The notes under the pieces: generated by a model | Database searches by the model: none | Told to the model about the DNA's origin: nothing | What the model saw: only the letters and a program-made list of their open reading frames with translations | Assembly: GCA_028287765.1 (NCBI GenBank) | Contig: JAQBPA010000014.1 | Span: 1-34,377 of the forward strand | Reading direction: 5' to 3' | DNA: 34,377 bases | From: Bacteriovoracaceae bacterium | GTDB lineage: Bacteria > Bdellovibrionota > UBA2394 | Program-made: the position numbers and the translations under genes | In this document: positions 16,550 to 24,082 of the stretch, in pieces | Position numbering within the stretch: the first letter of the stretch is position 1 | How the letters are laid out: each line of letters begins with the position of its first letter

Positions 16550-17685
16550 AAATCAGCCGTCTCTTCGCAGATGCCTTTAGGTAAATAAGATTGATTATCG
16601 TCCCTCGGCTCACCTCGACCAAGTTCGCGATCAAGTTTGGAGACAGCGTTAATCAAAAAATTCGGTACAGGTCGTGGACCTTTCGCTTCAACCTTTTTTA
16701 AAGCTTTCTGAAAGGCGTCCCCAGCCTCGCGAGATTTAGGAGCACGGGCGAGAAACATCACCCCTTGAGCAAGCGCATAATAACATTCAGGTCGCCCCAC
16801 AAATTCAACGGCATTCTTAACGGCATTCGCAAGCGCAAGCGCACGAATGTCAGCGTTCCCAATATCTTCAGAAGCAAAAATAACCATCCGCCGCGCAATG
16901 AAGAGAGGATCCTCACCACCCGCCCACATTCGAGCGAGATAATACATCGCCGCGTCGACCTGACTAGCACGCATACTTTTTATAAACGCCGAGATGACTT
17001 GGTAGTGCTCTTCACCAGCCTTGTCGTAATAAATTATTTTAGACTGAATAATTTCTCGAAGTCTTTTCTCAGTAGGTTCCGGCGCCAGAATCTCAAAAAT
17101 TCCAAGAGCCATGCGAGCATCACCTTGAGACTGCTTAGAAATAATTTTTAAAAGATTTTCATCAATAGAAATTTCTTCCATCCGAGAAGCACGACGAAGA
17201 ATATTCATAAGATCTTCTTCAGTAAGCGGAGCCAAACGAAAAACACGAAGCCGCGAAATTAAAGCCGAGTTTAATTCATAAGAAGGATTTTCAGTCGTAG
17301 CTCCAATAAGAACAATCGTTCCATTTTCAACTGCATTCAGAAGCGCATCTTGCTGCGATTTATTGAATCGATGAATTTCGTCGATAAAGACAACCGTATT
17401 TCGATCTTGCCGATCTTTCCAAGCTTTCGCTTCTTCAATCACCGCCTTCAAATCTTTAACGCCTGAAGTGACCGCACTCAGAGAAATAAACCGATCCTTC
17501 GTATATTTTTTAACCAACTGACAAAGCGTAGTTTTTCCAGTTCCAGGCGGAGCATAGAGAACAAAAGAAAAAAGCCGATCATTTTTGATCGCCTCATAAA
17601 CAGGTTTACCCGAAGACATCACATCAGAATGTCCCACCCATTCCTCAAGACTCTTAGGACGCAATTTTTCAGCAAGAGGAGTCAC
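16546..17685 (-). CDS. rarA: Replication-associated recombination ATPase RarA (MgsA)
   Basis: A 379-residue AAA+ ATPase of the clamp-loader-like RarA/WRNIP1 family, acting at stalled replication forks. It has APPGTGKT (45-52), FIDEIHRFNKSQQDALL (100-116), sensor-1 GATTENPSYELN (128-139) and the arginine finger in SALISR (140-145), followed by the C-terminal tetramerisation region (MARMWAGGEDPLFIARRMVIFASEDIGNAD pattern). It is about 50-60 residues shorter than typical homologues (about 430-450), missing the far C-terminus. Start is GTG at 17685, just after an in-frame stop; AGGAG is about 17 bases upstream, too far to be ideal. A 10-bp palindrome lies just upstream. The gene heads an operon with the GNAT gene. 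Confidence 0.95.
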   Translation of the reverse strand: MTPLAEKLRPKSLEEWVGHSDVMSSGKPVYEAIKNDRLFSFVLYAPPGTGKTTLCQLVKKYTKDRFISLSAVTSGVKDLKAVIEEAKAWKDRQDRNTVVFIDEIHRFNKSQQDALLNAVENGTIVLIGATTENPSYELNSALISRLRVFRLAPLTEEDLMNILRRASRMEEISIDENLLKIISKQSQGDARMALGIFEILAPEPTEKRLREIIQSKIIYYDKAGEEHYQVISAFIKSMRASQVDAAMYYLARMWAGGEDPLFIARRMVIFASEDIGNADIRALALANAVKNAVEFVGRPECYYALAQGVMFLARAPKSREAGDAFQKALKKVEAKGPRPVPNFLINAVSKLDRELGRGEPRDDNQSYLPKGICEETADL

Positions 17686-17691
17686 TAATTA

Positions 17692-17701
17692 CGATATATC
17701 G
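17692..17701. promoter_or_regulatory. Palindrome just upstream of rarA
   Basis: CGATATATCG is a perfect 10-bp palindrome 7 bases before the rarA GTG. It could be an operator or chance. 17702-17798 shows no gene and no clear promoter boxes. Confidence 0.2.
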
Positions 17702-17798
17702 ATCTCCTGAAGCAGGAATGCAACCGATAAAAGCCGCCTATCGTGGACTAATTTTTTTTATACGAAAACCAAAATTACACCCAACAAACAAACATCGG

Positions 17799-18033
17799 TA
17801 TTTAATTCTGATGGCGGGAAGAAGCTTGAGATGAAGGAAATGGCGGAGCTCTGTCGATACCTTTGAGATCCAGAGCGAGGCAAGACAGACTTTTGGAGCT
17901 CGATTTTCCTGCGAGCGGTTGAAGGCTTTAAATTCTAACGGCTGAATGTAAATGACCCAGGCCGTATCTCAAAGAATCGGCAGAGCTCCGCCATTTCCGT
18001 CGGTTCAAGCTCCTTCCCGCCCCGGCTGCTTGT
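17799..18033 (+). repeat. Structured ~210-nt repeat, copy D
   Basis: The best-paired copy. The 5' arm (17813-17853: GGCGGGAAG, AGCTTGA, GGAAATGGCGGAGCTCTG) pairs with 17985-18022. The inner stem CTTTGAGAT/ATCTCAAAG continues it. Most of the sequence is identical to copy C apart from the apical part (about 17880-17910). The outermost pairs differ between the two copies but remain complementary (GGCGGG/CCCGCC here, GCGC/GCGC in copy C). It lies between the end of the outer-membrane protein gene and the start of rarA, both minus strand, so its own plus-strand transcript would run antisense into that 3' end. It could also stop readthrough into rarA. Confidence 0.87.
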
Positions 18034-18035
18034 AT

Positions 18036-19088
18036 TTAGAACTCGAACCGAGTCCCAAGGAGCAATATCAATTGAGTCGGCAGCCCTGCCCTAAAGAAGT
18101 TCGTTCCATTTCCGTGCGTATCGACAGAAAATAAAAACGTCTCGATTGCAGCATGGGTGGTGATTGCAAATTTTGGAGTGGCGTAAAATAAGAATTCGCT
18201 TCCAAATCTGAACGGCATTCGTCCTTCGGTGATTTTATTAGTCGAAGGCGGAATTCTCAGCGTCCATCCCAAGCCCACTTCAGGAAGAAAATCAATTCGC
18301 GACGCCGCCGATCTTCTCAAAATAAAATCCCATTTTCCTGTCGCAAGAAATCCGATCAGGGCGTCTTTTGTGAAGCGGTAATAAATCGTAGCGCCCAATT
18401 CGAGTTGCTCGCGAGGTCGGTATCCGCCAGAAAATTCGAAATCGACCTGATTGTCGCGGCGATTCATATTTATGCCGCCGCCAAAAGCTCCTCCGATATT
18501 CCAGGTATCTTTTTTTATTTCCGCATCCATTTTTCTCGCCTGAAGATAATCTTCAGAAACCGGACCTTTTAATTCTTCCGGCTCTGGAAAATCAAAACTC
18601 TTCAAAGGAGGTGCAAATTCCGGAGGCATTGGTGCTGCGGTCGGAGGCTCAGCTGGTGGTTGCGGTTGAACCTCTTGAGGAAGCGGAGTTGGACTTGAAA
18701 CCGGCGCCGGTGGAGGTGGAGCAAACTGATCCACTGGAGGAGATGCAAAACGATCTGCTGGAGCAACTGATTCAGGGGCTTGTGCCGGTTGATCGGAGAA
18801 TGGATCATGAAAAGGCTGGCCCTCATTCGTCGCGGGCTGTTCGGTACCCTTTTCAGGAAGGTCCGAAGCCTTTCGAGCAGGATCGTCCTGGAGAGTCGAC
18901 GAATTCGTAGCACCTTCGGGTTCGGGCTTAGCTACAGGAAGATTTTCCGACTCGGGCTCGACGGGAGAAAGTGCAGGTGCAGCTTCTGGATCCGGAAGCG
19001 CTCCCTCGACCGGTGTCGCAGGATCATTTTGTGCCGCTAGGAATACGGGCGTGATAAAAATAATAAAAGTGAGAAGTCTAACCAACAT
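18036..19088 (-). CDS. Pro-rich outer-membrane beta-barrel protein
   Basis: A 350-residue protein. A signal peptide (MLVRLLTFIIFITPVFLAAQ) is followed by a long Pro/Glu/Ala-rich, probably unstructured region (about 20-170), then a beta-rich C-terminal domain (about 190-350) of alternating residues with aromatic ends, terminating in GTRFEF with the C-terminal Phe typical of outer-membrane barrels. The ATG overlaps the regulator's stop (TAATG), so it is the third gene of a kinase-regulator-protein operon. The Pro-rich arm could cross the periplasm or peptidoglycan. It may be the sensed or controlled envelope component; that is inference from the operon. No family is recognised. Confidence 0.82.
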   Translation of the reverse strand: MLVRLLTFIIFITPVFLAAQNDPATPVEGALPDPEAAPALSPVEPESENLPVAKPEPEGATNSSTLQDDPARKASDLPEKGTEQPATNEGQPFHDPFSDQPAQAPESVAPADRFASPPVDQFAPPPPAPVSSPTPLPQEVQPQPPAEPPTAAPMPPEFAPPLKSFDFPEPEELKGPVSEDYLQARKMDAEIKKDTWNIGGAFGGGINMNRRDNQVDFEFSGGYRPREQLELGATIYYRFTKDALIGFLATGKWDFILRRSAASRIDFLPEVGLGWTLRIPPSTNKITEGRMPFRFGSEFLFYATPKFAITTHAAIETFLFSVDTHGNGTNFFRAGLPTQLILLLGTRFEF

Positions 19089-20377
19089 TATGAACTCTCT
19101 CGAATATGATAGTCCTTCATTCGGAGTTCAAGAACTCTTCTTGTCGTTCCTAAAATATTTGCGATTTGAGTATTCGAAAAATCTGGATGCTTGACCAAAG
19201 CTCTTAAAATCAGCTCCTTCTCTAAAGACTGCGTTAAGAGTTCGAGTCTTTTCCATCCTTCTTCAACTGGAATTGAAAAAGGCATGAGTTGTTTTAAGTC
19301 TGACGTCGAAAACTGAATATTTTCTTCCGTTATCACTCCAGCTTTGGCTTCGATCGCTGCTCTTTCAAGAATGGACTCAAGCTCACGTATATTTCCGGGA
19401 TAAGAATGAGATTTCAGTGCCATCATGGCATGATCATCAATTTGAAAAGGAGTTACTTTTAATTTTTTAGATAAATGAGAGAGAGCTTCCCAAATAATGG
19501 CTTCAAGATCTTCGCTTCGCTCCGAAAGACTGGGGACACGAAGAGTTAACGAGGTTAATTTCTGAAATAAATCCTCTCGAAATCCTTGGCCAGCTTGCAA
19601 GGTAGGCGTGGAACTGCTTCCGGCAAGCACGGATATTTTTTTGTCAGTAATAATCTCCATGACTTTATCTTGAAGACGTTTAGTTAAACTAAAAACCTCT
19701 GCAATAAAAATAGTGCCTACTTTGCTTAAAGATCTTGTGAGAAGTGTCGAATCTTCTTCGTGAGCACGTCCATCGATCGAAAAAAATTCTTTTTTTGATC
19801 TCGAACTTCTTTCATGAAGCCAACGAGCAGCCCGACCTTTTCCGGCGCCGATTTCTCCTAACAAAAGCACAGAGGAACTTTCGACTAGCTTTTCTGCTTT
19901 TCCTAAAAATTCGAGCATCACTCGACTATTACAAATCCAACCCTGCGGAAGAGTTTTCGTTTCTCCGTAGGCAATACCTTTTTTCGAAATCGCACGTTTT
20001 ACCACATCGACCATCTCTGCGTTTTCGAATGGTTTTACTAAATATTCAAAAGCTCCGCGCTGCATGGCTTCGACCGCTTGAGGCACACTTGAGTAAGCGG
20101 TCATAACAATCACCGGAATATCGAGTGCTCTTCGACGGACCCGATCCACGAGCTCAAGGCCACTTGCTTCAGGCATCGAGACATCGGTCACGATACAATC
20201 GACCCGTTGATCTTTCGCGAGGAGTTCCTCCGCTTCGGGAACCGAATAAGCTTTATGAATTTCTCCGAGCGGGCGAAGAAGAAGTTCAAGCGAACGAACC
20301 ATTGCCACTTCATCATCGACGACTAAAATATGAGGTGTTCGAATCAGATCACCTTTATTTACAGTGGTTTCGTTCAT
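19088..20377 (-). CDS. NtrC-like response regulator lacking the GAFTGA loop
   Basis: A 429-residue regulator. The receiver domain (about 14-130) has acidic D21-D22, phospho-acceptor D65 (IVTDVSMP), T93 and K115 (YLVKPFE). The AAA+ domain (about 150-330) is degenerate: GEIGAGKG (174-181) replaces GESGTGKE, and the region between FFSIDGRA and GTIFIAEV is about 30 residues shorter than in NtrC, removing the ELFGHEKGAFTGA loop that contacts sigma-54. Walker B reads FIAEV where DE is expected. FREDLFQKLTSLTLRVPSLSER and the C-terminal Fis-type helix-turn-helix (about 385-425) are intact. It probably binds DNA without activating sigma-54, as HupR-like and Rhodobacter NtrC-type proteins do. Start and stop both overlap operon neighbours. 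Confidence 0.92.
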   Translation of the reverse strand: MNETTVNKGDLIRTPHILVVDDEVAMVRSLELLLRPLGEIHKAYSVPEAEELLAKDQRVDCIVTDVSMPEASGLELVDRVRRRALDIPVIVMTAYSSVPQAVEAMQRGAFEYLVKPFENAEMVDVVKRAISKKGIAYGETKTLPQGWICNSRVMLEFLGKAEKLVESSSVLLLGEIGAGKGRAARWLHERSSRSKKEFFSIDGRAHEEDSTLLTRSLSKVGTIFIAEVFSLTKRLQDKVMEIITDKKISVLAGSSSTPTLQAGQGFREDLFQKLTSLTLRVPSLSERSEDLEAIIWEALSHLSKKLKVTPFQIDDHAMMALKSHSYPGNIRELESILERAAIEAKAGVITEENIQFSTSDLKQLMPFSIPVEEGWKRLELLTQSLEKELILRALVKHPDFSNTQIANILGTTRRVLELRMKDYHIRESS

Positions 20378-22662
20378 AATGAATCATTCATGACGAATTG
20401 TTTCGAGAATTCCAAGACAAAGGTTGTCCCTTCTCCTCGCTTGGATTGAACTTTGATTTGACCCGAGCTTCGGTCCATGAATGCTTTCACATGCGCGAGA
20501 CCCAGACCTGTCCCGTGGGATTTTGTGGTGACGAAAGGTTTAAATAAATCAATTTTTTCGTGTAAACCCGGACCCCGATCTTTAACGATGAGCGAAAATT
20601 CTTTCGAAGAAAAATGCACTTCAATTCCAACCCATGTACTCCCCGCTTCGAAAGCATTCACAACCAAATTACTCAGAGCTTGCCTCAGCCCCTCTTTTTC
20701 AATCCAGATTCCAAACATCGCTTGTGTGTCATCTCGGCTTTTTTCGGACCAGTAGCTGATTTCAAACTCACATTTCGGAAATCGGGCGAGAGCATTCTCT
20801 TTTACTTGTGCGAGAACGCTACCCAAATGAATACGCTGTCTGCTTTCGGTTCGGCTAGAATGCTCAAAGACACCCTGAATGGCAGCGGACACTCGCCCCA
20901 CTTCTCCTTGAATCGTCTTGATGAGTTCTTCACCTTCTTCATCTTCTCGAATTCGAGAATTTAAAAGCCCCGCACAGACTTTAATAATGGCGAGCGGGTT
21001 TTTCATCTGGTGGGCGAGAAGCGATTGCATCCGACCCACAGCCAGATAACTTTGTTGAATGGCAATAAATTCTCGGAGACAAAGAATTTCTAAACATCTC
21101 GCAATATCGCGAACAACTCCCGCCCAATCGGGTGACGTATACGGATCAAAAGCGAGTGAATCACCACCGTCAAAGCGAATTTCTCCAATCGGTATTTGCC
21201 CCTGATAAAGAACAGAGGAGTAAAGAAGATCGTTAGCTTCCGAATAACTTCGCGTGAGCTCCCGATCATGAAAACGCCAGACTTGTTCGTTGGTCGCCTT
21301 CCAAAGTTGAGTCGGATCCTGAAAAAACGCGAAGGTGATATTTTTCATATTTAAATGGGATTCAAAGTGACGAGAAAGTTCCGACAAAAAATCGCAAAGT
21401 GAACTTGCGTTCTCAAAAAGTTCAGCCACTTTCGGATAGCGCACTTTCGTTTGAATCCATTTATGAATCGTATTTTCAAATAAAGATCCCGCAGGTCTTG
21501 TGACGGCAATCACGACGACAGCGATCGCCATCCAGAGCATCCATTCTCGTCCCGGCTCAAGTCTCCACTGACTCCAACTGAGCCCGACGAGAATTGCCAA
21601 GGTGACTGCCATTCCGAGCAAGAGCAATTGATGGAGACCTCGTCTAAACATCCGCTCCAAATTGAAAACATTTTCTTTTAGGAAGATGACGGCAAAGGCT
21701 GTCGGAAAAATAAGAGAAATCGATAACACTCGCTCAAGTGAAATATGTGGGCTCTCCCAAATGAAAGCCCAAAATAAAGAGATGGCTGAAATAAAACTTA
21801 AAAGTACAACTAAACTTAAAAGTCGAGCCCGTCTTCGTGCCCAAAAATCTCGGCTCGTGAGAAGTGTATTTCCAAGCGAGCCGAGCGCTACGAGAAAACA
21901 AATTCCCATTGTAGGAACGCCCAGATTTTGAACAAAAAGATCGCTGATGCCAAGAGCTGTGGTCTGTCCGGTCGCGCGAATGATACCGATCACAAGAAGA
22001 GCACCATAACTAAGACCCAACACCGAATATCGAATTTGCTTTGAGCCTTTATGTTTTGGATAAACCAAAAATAAATGCATCACCAAAACTCCTAGGAGCG
22101 GTAAAAGCACCGAAAAAGAAAAAGGTATTCCGAGAGTGGTCGCCGGAAGCAGAATTAAAAAAAAGAGAGATACCAAAAGACAAATCGTTGAGAAGGTCTC
22201 AACCGCTTCCCAAGATTTAAGACGAAGTTCTTTGTGAGACGACACTCCAAATCCAAAACCTAGAAAGACAATCGAAAGTAAAAACGGAATAAGAAATAAA
22301 GTTAAAAGGTCATTTTTTGAAAATCGTTTTAAATAAGTGGGGATCGTGAGTTCACGACCTTTACGTTTTATTTTTAAATCGAGACGTTGATCTCCCGCAG
22401 AATGACTCGAAAGCCAGTCTCTTATTTTTATATAATCAAACGGGGCACCGTTCACAGACAAAATTAAATCCTGGGGTTGGACTCCCTCTGCCGACTGAAG
22501 CCAGTCTTCTCGCTGAAGAGTTGAGACGATTCCCGTCGATGAAAGCAAAAATTCAAATCGTGGCTTCTCAAAATGATGAACGGCGTAGCGTCCCGAAAAA
22601 AAAGCCAAAGGAAGCCAGATCAGTAGCGATATCCCGATTCTCCATTTTAATCCGCGATCCAT
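20374..22662 (-). CDS. Histidine kinase with periplasmic PDZ domain and multi-TM sensor
   Basis: A 762-residue membrane kinase. TM1 (about 9-27) is followed by a PDZ-like domain (about 45-108: GIVSTLQREDWLQSAEGVQPQDLILSVNGAPF split by loops) that would lie in the periplasm. Then come about eight hydrophobic helices (about 118-385), a GAF-like linker (about 410-530), HisKA with His551 in LLAHQMKNPLAIIK, and HATPase_c with NLVVNAFEAGS, VKDRGPGL and PFVTTKSHGTGLGL. All kinase motifs are present. PDZ domains bind protein C-termini, so it may sense exposed outer-membrane protein tails, as DegS does; the barrel encoded downstream is a candidate. ATG at 22662 has no clear ribosome site. The stop overlaps the regulator start (ATGA). 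Confidence 0.93.
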   Translation of the reverse strand: MDRGLKWRIGISLLIWLPLAFFSGRYAVHHFEKPRFEFLLSSTGIVSTLQREDWLQSAEGVQPQDLILSVNGAPFDYIKIRDWLSSHSAGDQRLDLKIKRKGRELTIPTYLKRFSKNDLLTLFLIPFLLSIVFLGFGFGVSSHKELRLKSWEAVETFSTICLLVSLFFLILLPATTLGIPFSFSVLLPLLGVLVMHLFLVYPKHKGSKQIRYSVLGLSYGALLVIGIIRATGQTTALGISDLFVQNLGVPTMGICFLVALGSLGNTLLTSRDFWARRRARLLSLVVLLSFISAISLFWAFIWESPHISLERVLSISLIFPTAFAVIFLKENVFNLERMFRRGLHQLLLLGMAVTLAILVGLSWSQWRLEPGREWMLWMAIAVVVIAVTRPAGSLFENTIHKWIQTKVRYPKVAELFENASSLCDFLSELSRHFESHLNMKNITFAFFQDPTQLWKATNEQVWRFHDRELTRSYSEANDLLYSSVLYQGQIPIGEIRFDGGDSLAFDPYTSPDWAGVVRDIARCLEILCLREFIAIQQSYLAVGRMQSLLAHQMKNPLAIIKVCAGLLNSRIREDEEGEELIKTIQGEVGRVSAAIQGVFEHSSRTESRQRIHLGSVLAQVKENALARFPKCEFEISYWSEKSRDDTQAMFGIWIEKEGLRQALSNLVVNAFEAGSTWVGIEVHFSSKEFSLIVKDRGPGLHEKIDLFKPFVTTKSHGTGLGLAHVKAFMDRSSGQIKVQSKRGEGTTFVLEFSKQFVMNDSL

Positions 22663-22860
22663 GACTGTTTGTTCTTAGCAATCTCACTTCGAGCCGTGAA
22701 GACATTTGACGCCTAAGTACGCACTCTAGGGGCAAAAATACCCCTAAAACCCAGTTCCTGATTGAAAAAACGAAGAATCTATAAAGAGAGCTATGCTGCG
22801 CTAAGTTATTGATATTGCAATGCATAAAGTTAACTTTTTCTCGCAATTGATTGCAGGCAG

Positions 22861-22874
22861 TAACATTTTTGTTA
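22861..22874. promoter_or_regulatory. Perfect dyad upstream of the glycosyltransferase
   Basis: TAACA-TTTT-TGTTA is a perfect inverted repeat 45 bases before the preferred ATG (22919), within a very AT-rich stretch. An operator or promoter-proximal site is possible. Its presence inside a longer frame starting at 22820 favours the later start. No clear -10/-35 pair could be assigned. Confidence 0.3.
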
Positions 22875-22918
22875 TCATTAATTATGACAAAATTGTTACC
22901 GTTGAGACTGATCGATTA

Positions 22919-24067
22919 ATGAAACTTTTGGTCCTAAAACCTTGTTTGATAGCGCGGTCGAATGGCGGAGAAATTTCATTACTTGAAAGACTTCGAATCT
23001 TTAAATCTTGGGGGATCGATATTCAAATTCGACTCGCACTTCCAAGTCGGAGTTATTCATCTCCGATTGCTATTTTAGATTCGTTCGGCACACCCCTCAT
23101 CGATAATGCCTACGAAGTGGACGGTCTTCGCTGCGATGTTCATTTCGACAAACGATTTAATCCCGATCAAACTTTTTCGTTCGCTGCCCTTAAAGAGTAT
23201 TTTGTAAGCGTTCTCAAAAGTGAAAACCCTGATCTCGTTTGGGTGCACTATACCGACTTTGCTGCCACCGCGGCAGCTCTCACATGGAACCCGAAAAAAG
23301 TTTGGGTGAATATTACGGACAATGAATTTCCAAGACAGGTCGATCTGAATCAATTTCCGATCCTCGAAGGCACGTACTTACAAATCAATTCTGTCACCGT
23401 CGCCTCTTCCTTTATGCAAAAAAGTGTAAGGGCAGATATTCCCTGGGCAGAAAGTTTACTTTTACCGAGTCCTCTCGAGTCCCTTTCAGAACCCCCTCTC
23501 GATCGAAAGCCCACTTCCTGGGTTTTTGTGAACCCCGTTCCAGTAAAGGGCGTTCATTTCGCAGTCGAATTAGCCAAAAGACTTCCCAGCGAAAAATTTA
23601 TTTTTGTAGGAAACTGGATGTGTTCTCCACCTGAAACGCTGCCTCCGAATGTCACTTTTGTTCCAAGACAAAAAAATCTTCTCTCCATTTTTTCTGAAGC
23701 GAAGGGAATTCTTATTCCAAGTTTTTGGGACGAAGCCTTTGGACGCATCGCGATTGAAGCTATGGCGGCTAACGTGCCGGTGATCGGAAGTGATCGAGGC
23801 GCACTTCCTGAGACGATTGGAAGCGGTGGACTATCGCTACCTTTAGATATCGATCGTTGGGTAAAAGTTATGAATTCGCCGTCGTCATATTTTAAAGAAC
23901 TGAGTATCCGAGGCCTTAGGCGCGCAAAACAATATCAGAACGATCGAGATATTTTTTACCGCGCGCTCTATCTTACTCTTTCTCAGCAAATAGGTTTTAA
24001 AATTGACCAGCTCCCTAAAACAAAAAGCTTTGAAACTTTTATCGATAAAGACAGTATAAGATTTTAA
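22919..24067 (+). CDS. GT4-family glycosyltransferase
   Basis: A 382-residue GT-B fold glycosyltransferase. It starts MKLLVLKPCLIARSNGGEISLLERL, the usual beta strand plus Gly-rich loop. The C-terminal donor domain has VFVNPVPVKGVHFAVELAKRLP, a family-type start, and the E-x7-E element SFWDEAFGRIAIEAMAANVPVIGSDRGALPETI, which binds the nucleotide-sugar. It probably adds a sugar to surface polysaccharide or glycolipid at the inner membrane; acceptor unknown. The frame extends upstream to ATG 22820, but those 33 residues look unlike a glycosyltransferase N-terminus and cover likely regulatory DNA, so ATG 22919 is preferred. Transcribed alone; converges with priA 15 bp away. Confidence 0.88.
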   Translation: MKLLVLKPCLIARSNGGEISLLERLRIFKSWGIDIQIRLALPSRSYSSPIAILDSFGTPLIDNAYEVDGLRCDVHFDKRFNPDQTFSFAALKEYFVSVLKSENPDLVWVHYTDFAATAAALTWNPKKVWVNITDNEFPRQVDLNQFPILEGTYLQINSVTVASSFMQKSVRADIPWAESLLLPSPLESLSEPPLDRKPTSWVFVNPVPVKGVHFAVELAKRLPSEKFIFVGNWMCSPPETLPPNVTFVPRQKNLLSIFSEAKGILIPSFWDEAFGRIAIEAMAANVPVIGSDRGALPETIGSGGLSLPLDIDRWVKVMNSPSSYFKELSIRGLRRAKQYQNDRDIFYRALYLTLSQQIGFKIDQLPKTKSFETFIDKDSIRF

Positions 24068-24082
24068 TTTTAAAAATAATTT

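Noticed and set aside
16765-17151. 128-residue plus-strand frame inside rarA
   Set aside because: It is antisense to a strongly conserved gene with no protein-like features. The same applies to long antisense frames over mutS (7466-7897) and ftsK (12222-12653).
17799-18033. 6S RNA
   Set aside because: A long hairpin of about 200 nt is similar in outline, but several copies within 18 kb and the lack of recognisable 6S sequence make it unlikely.
22820-22918. N-terminal extension of the glycosyltransferase
   Set aside because: The residues do not fit the family start and cover a dyad and AT-rich promoter-like DNA.
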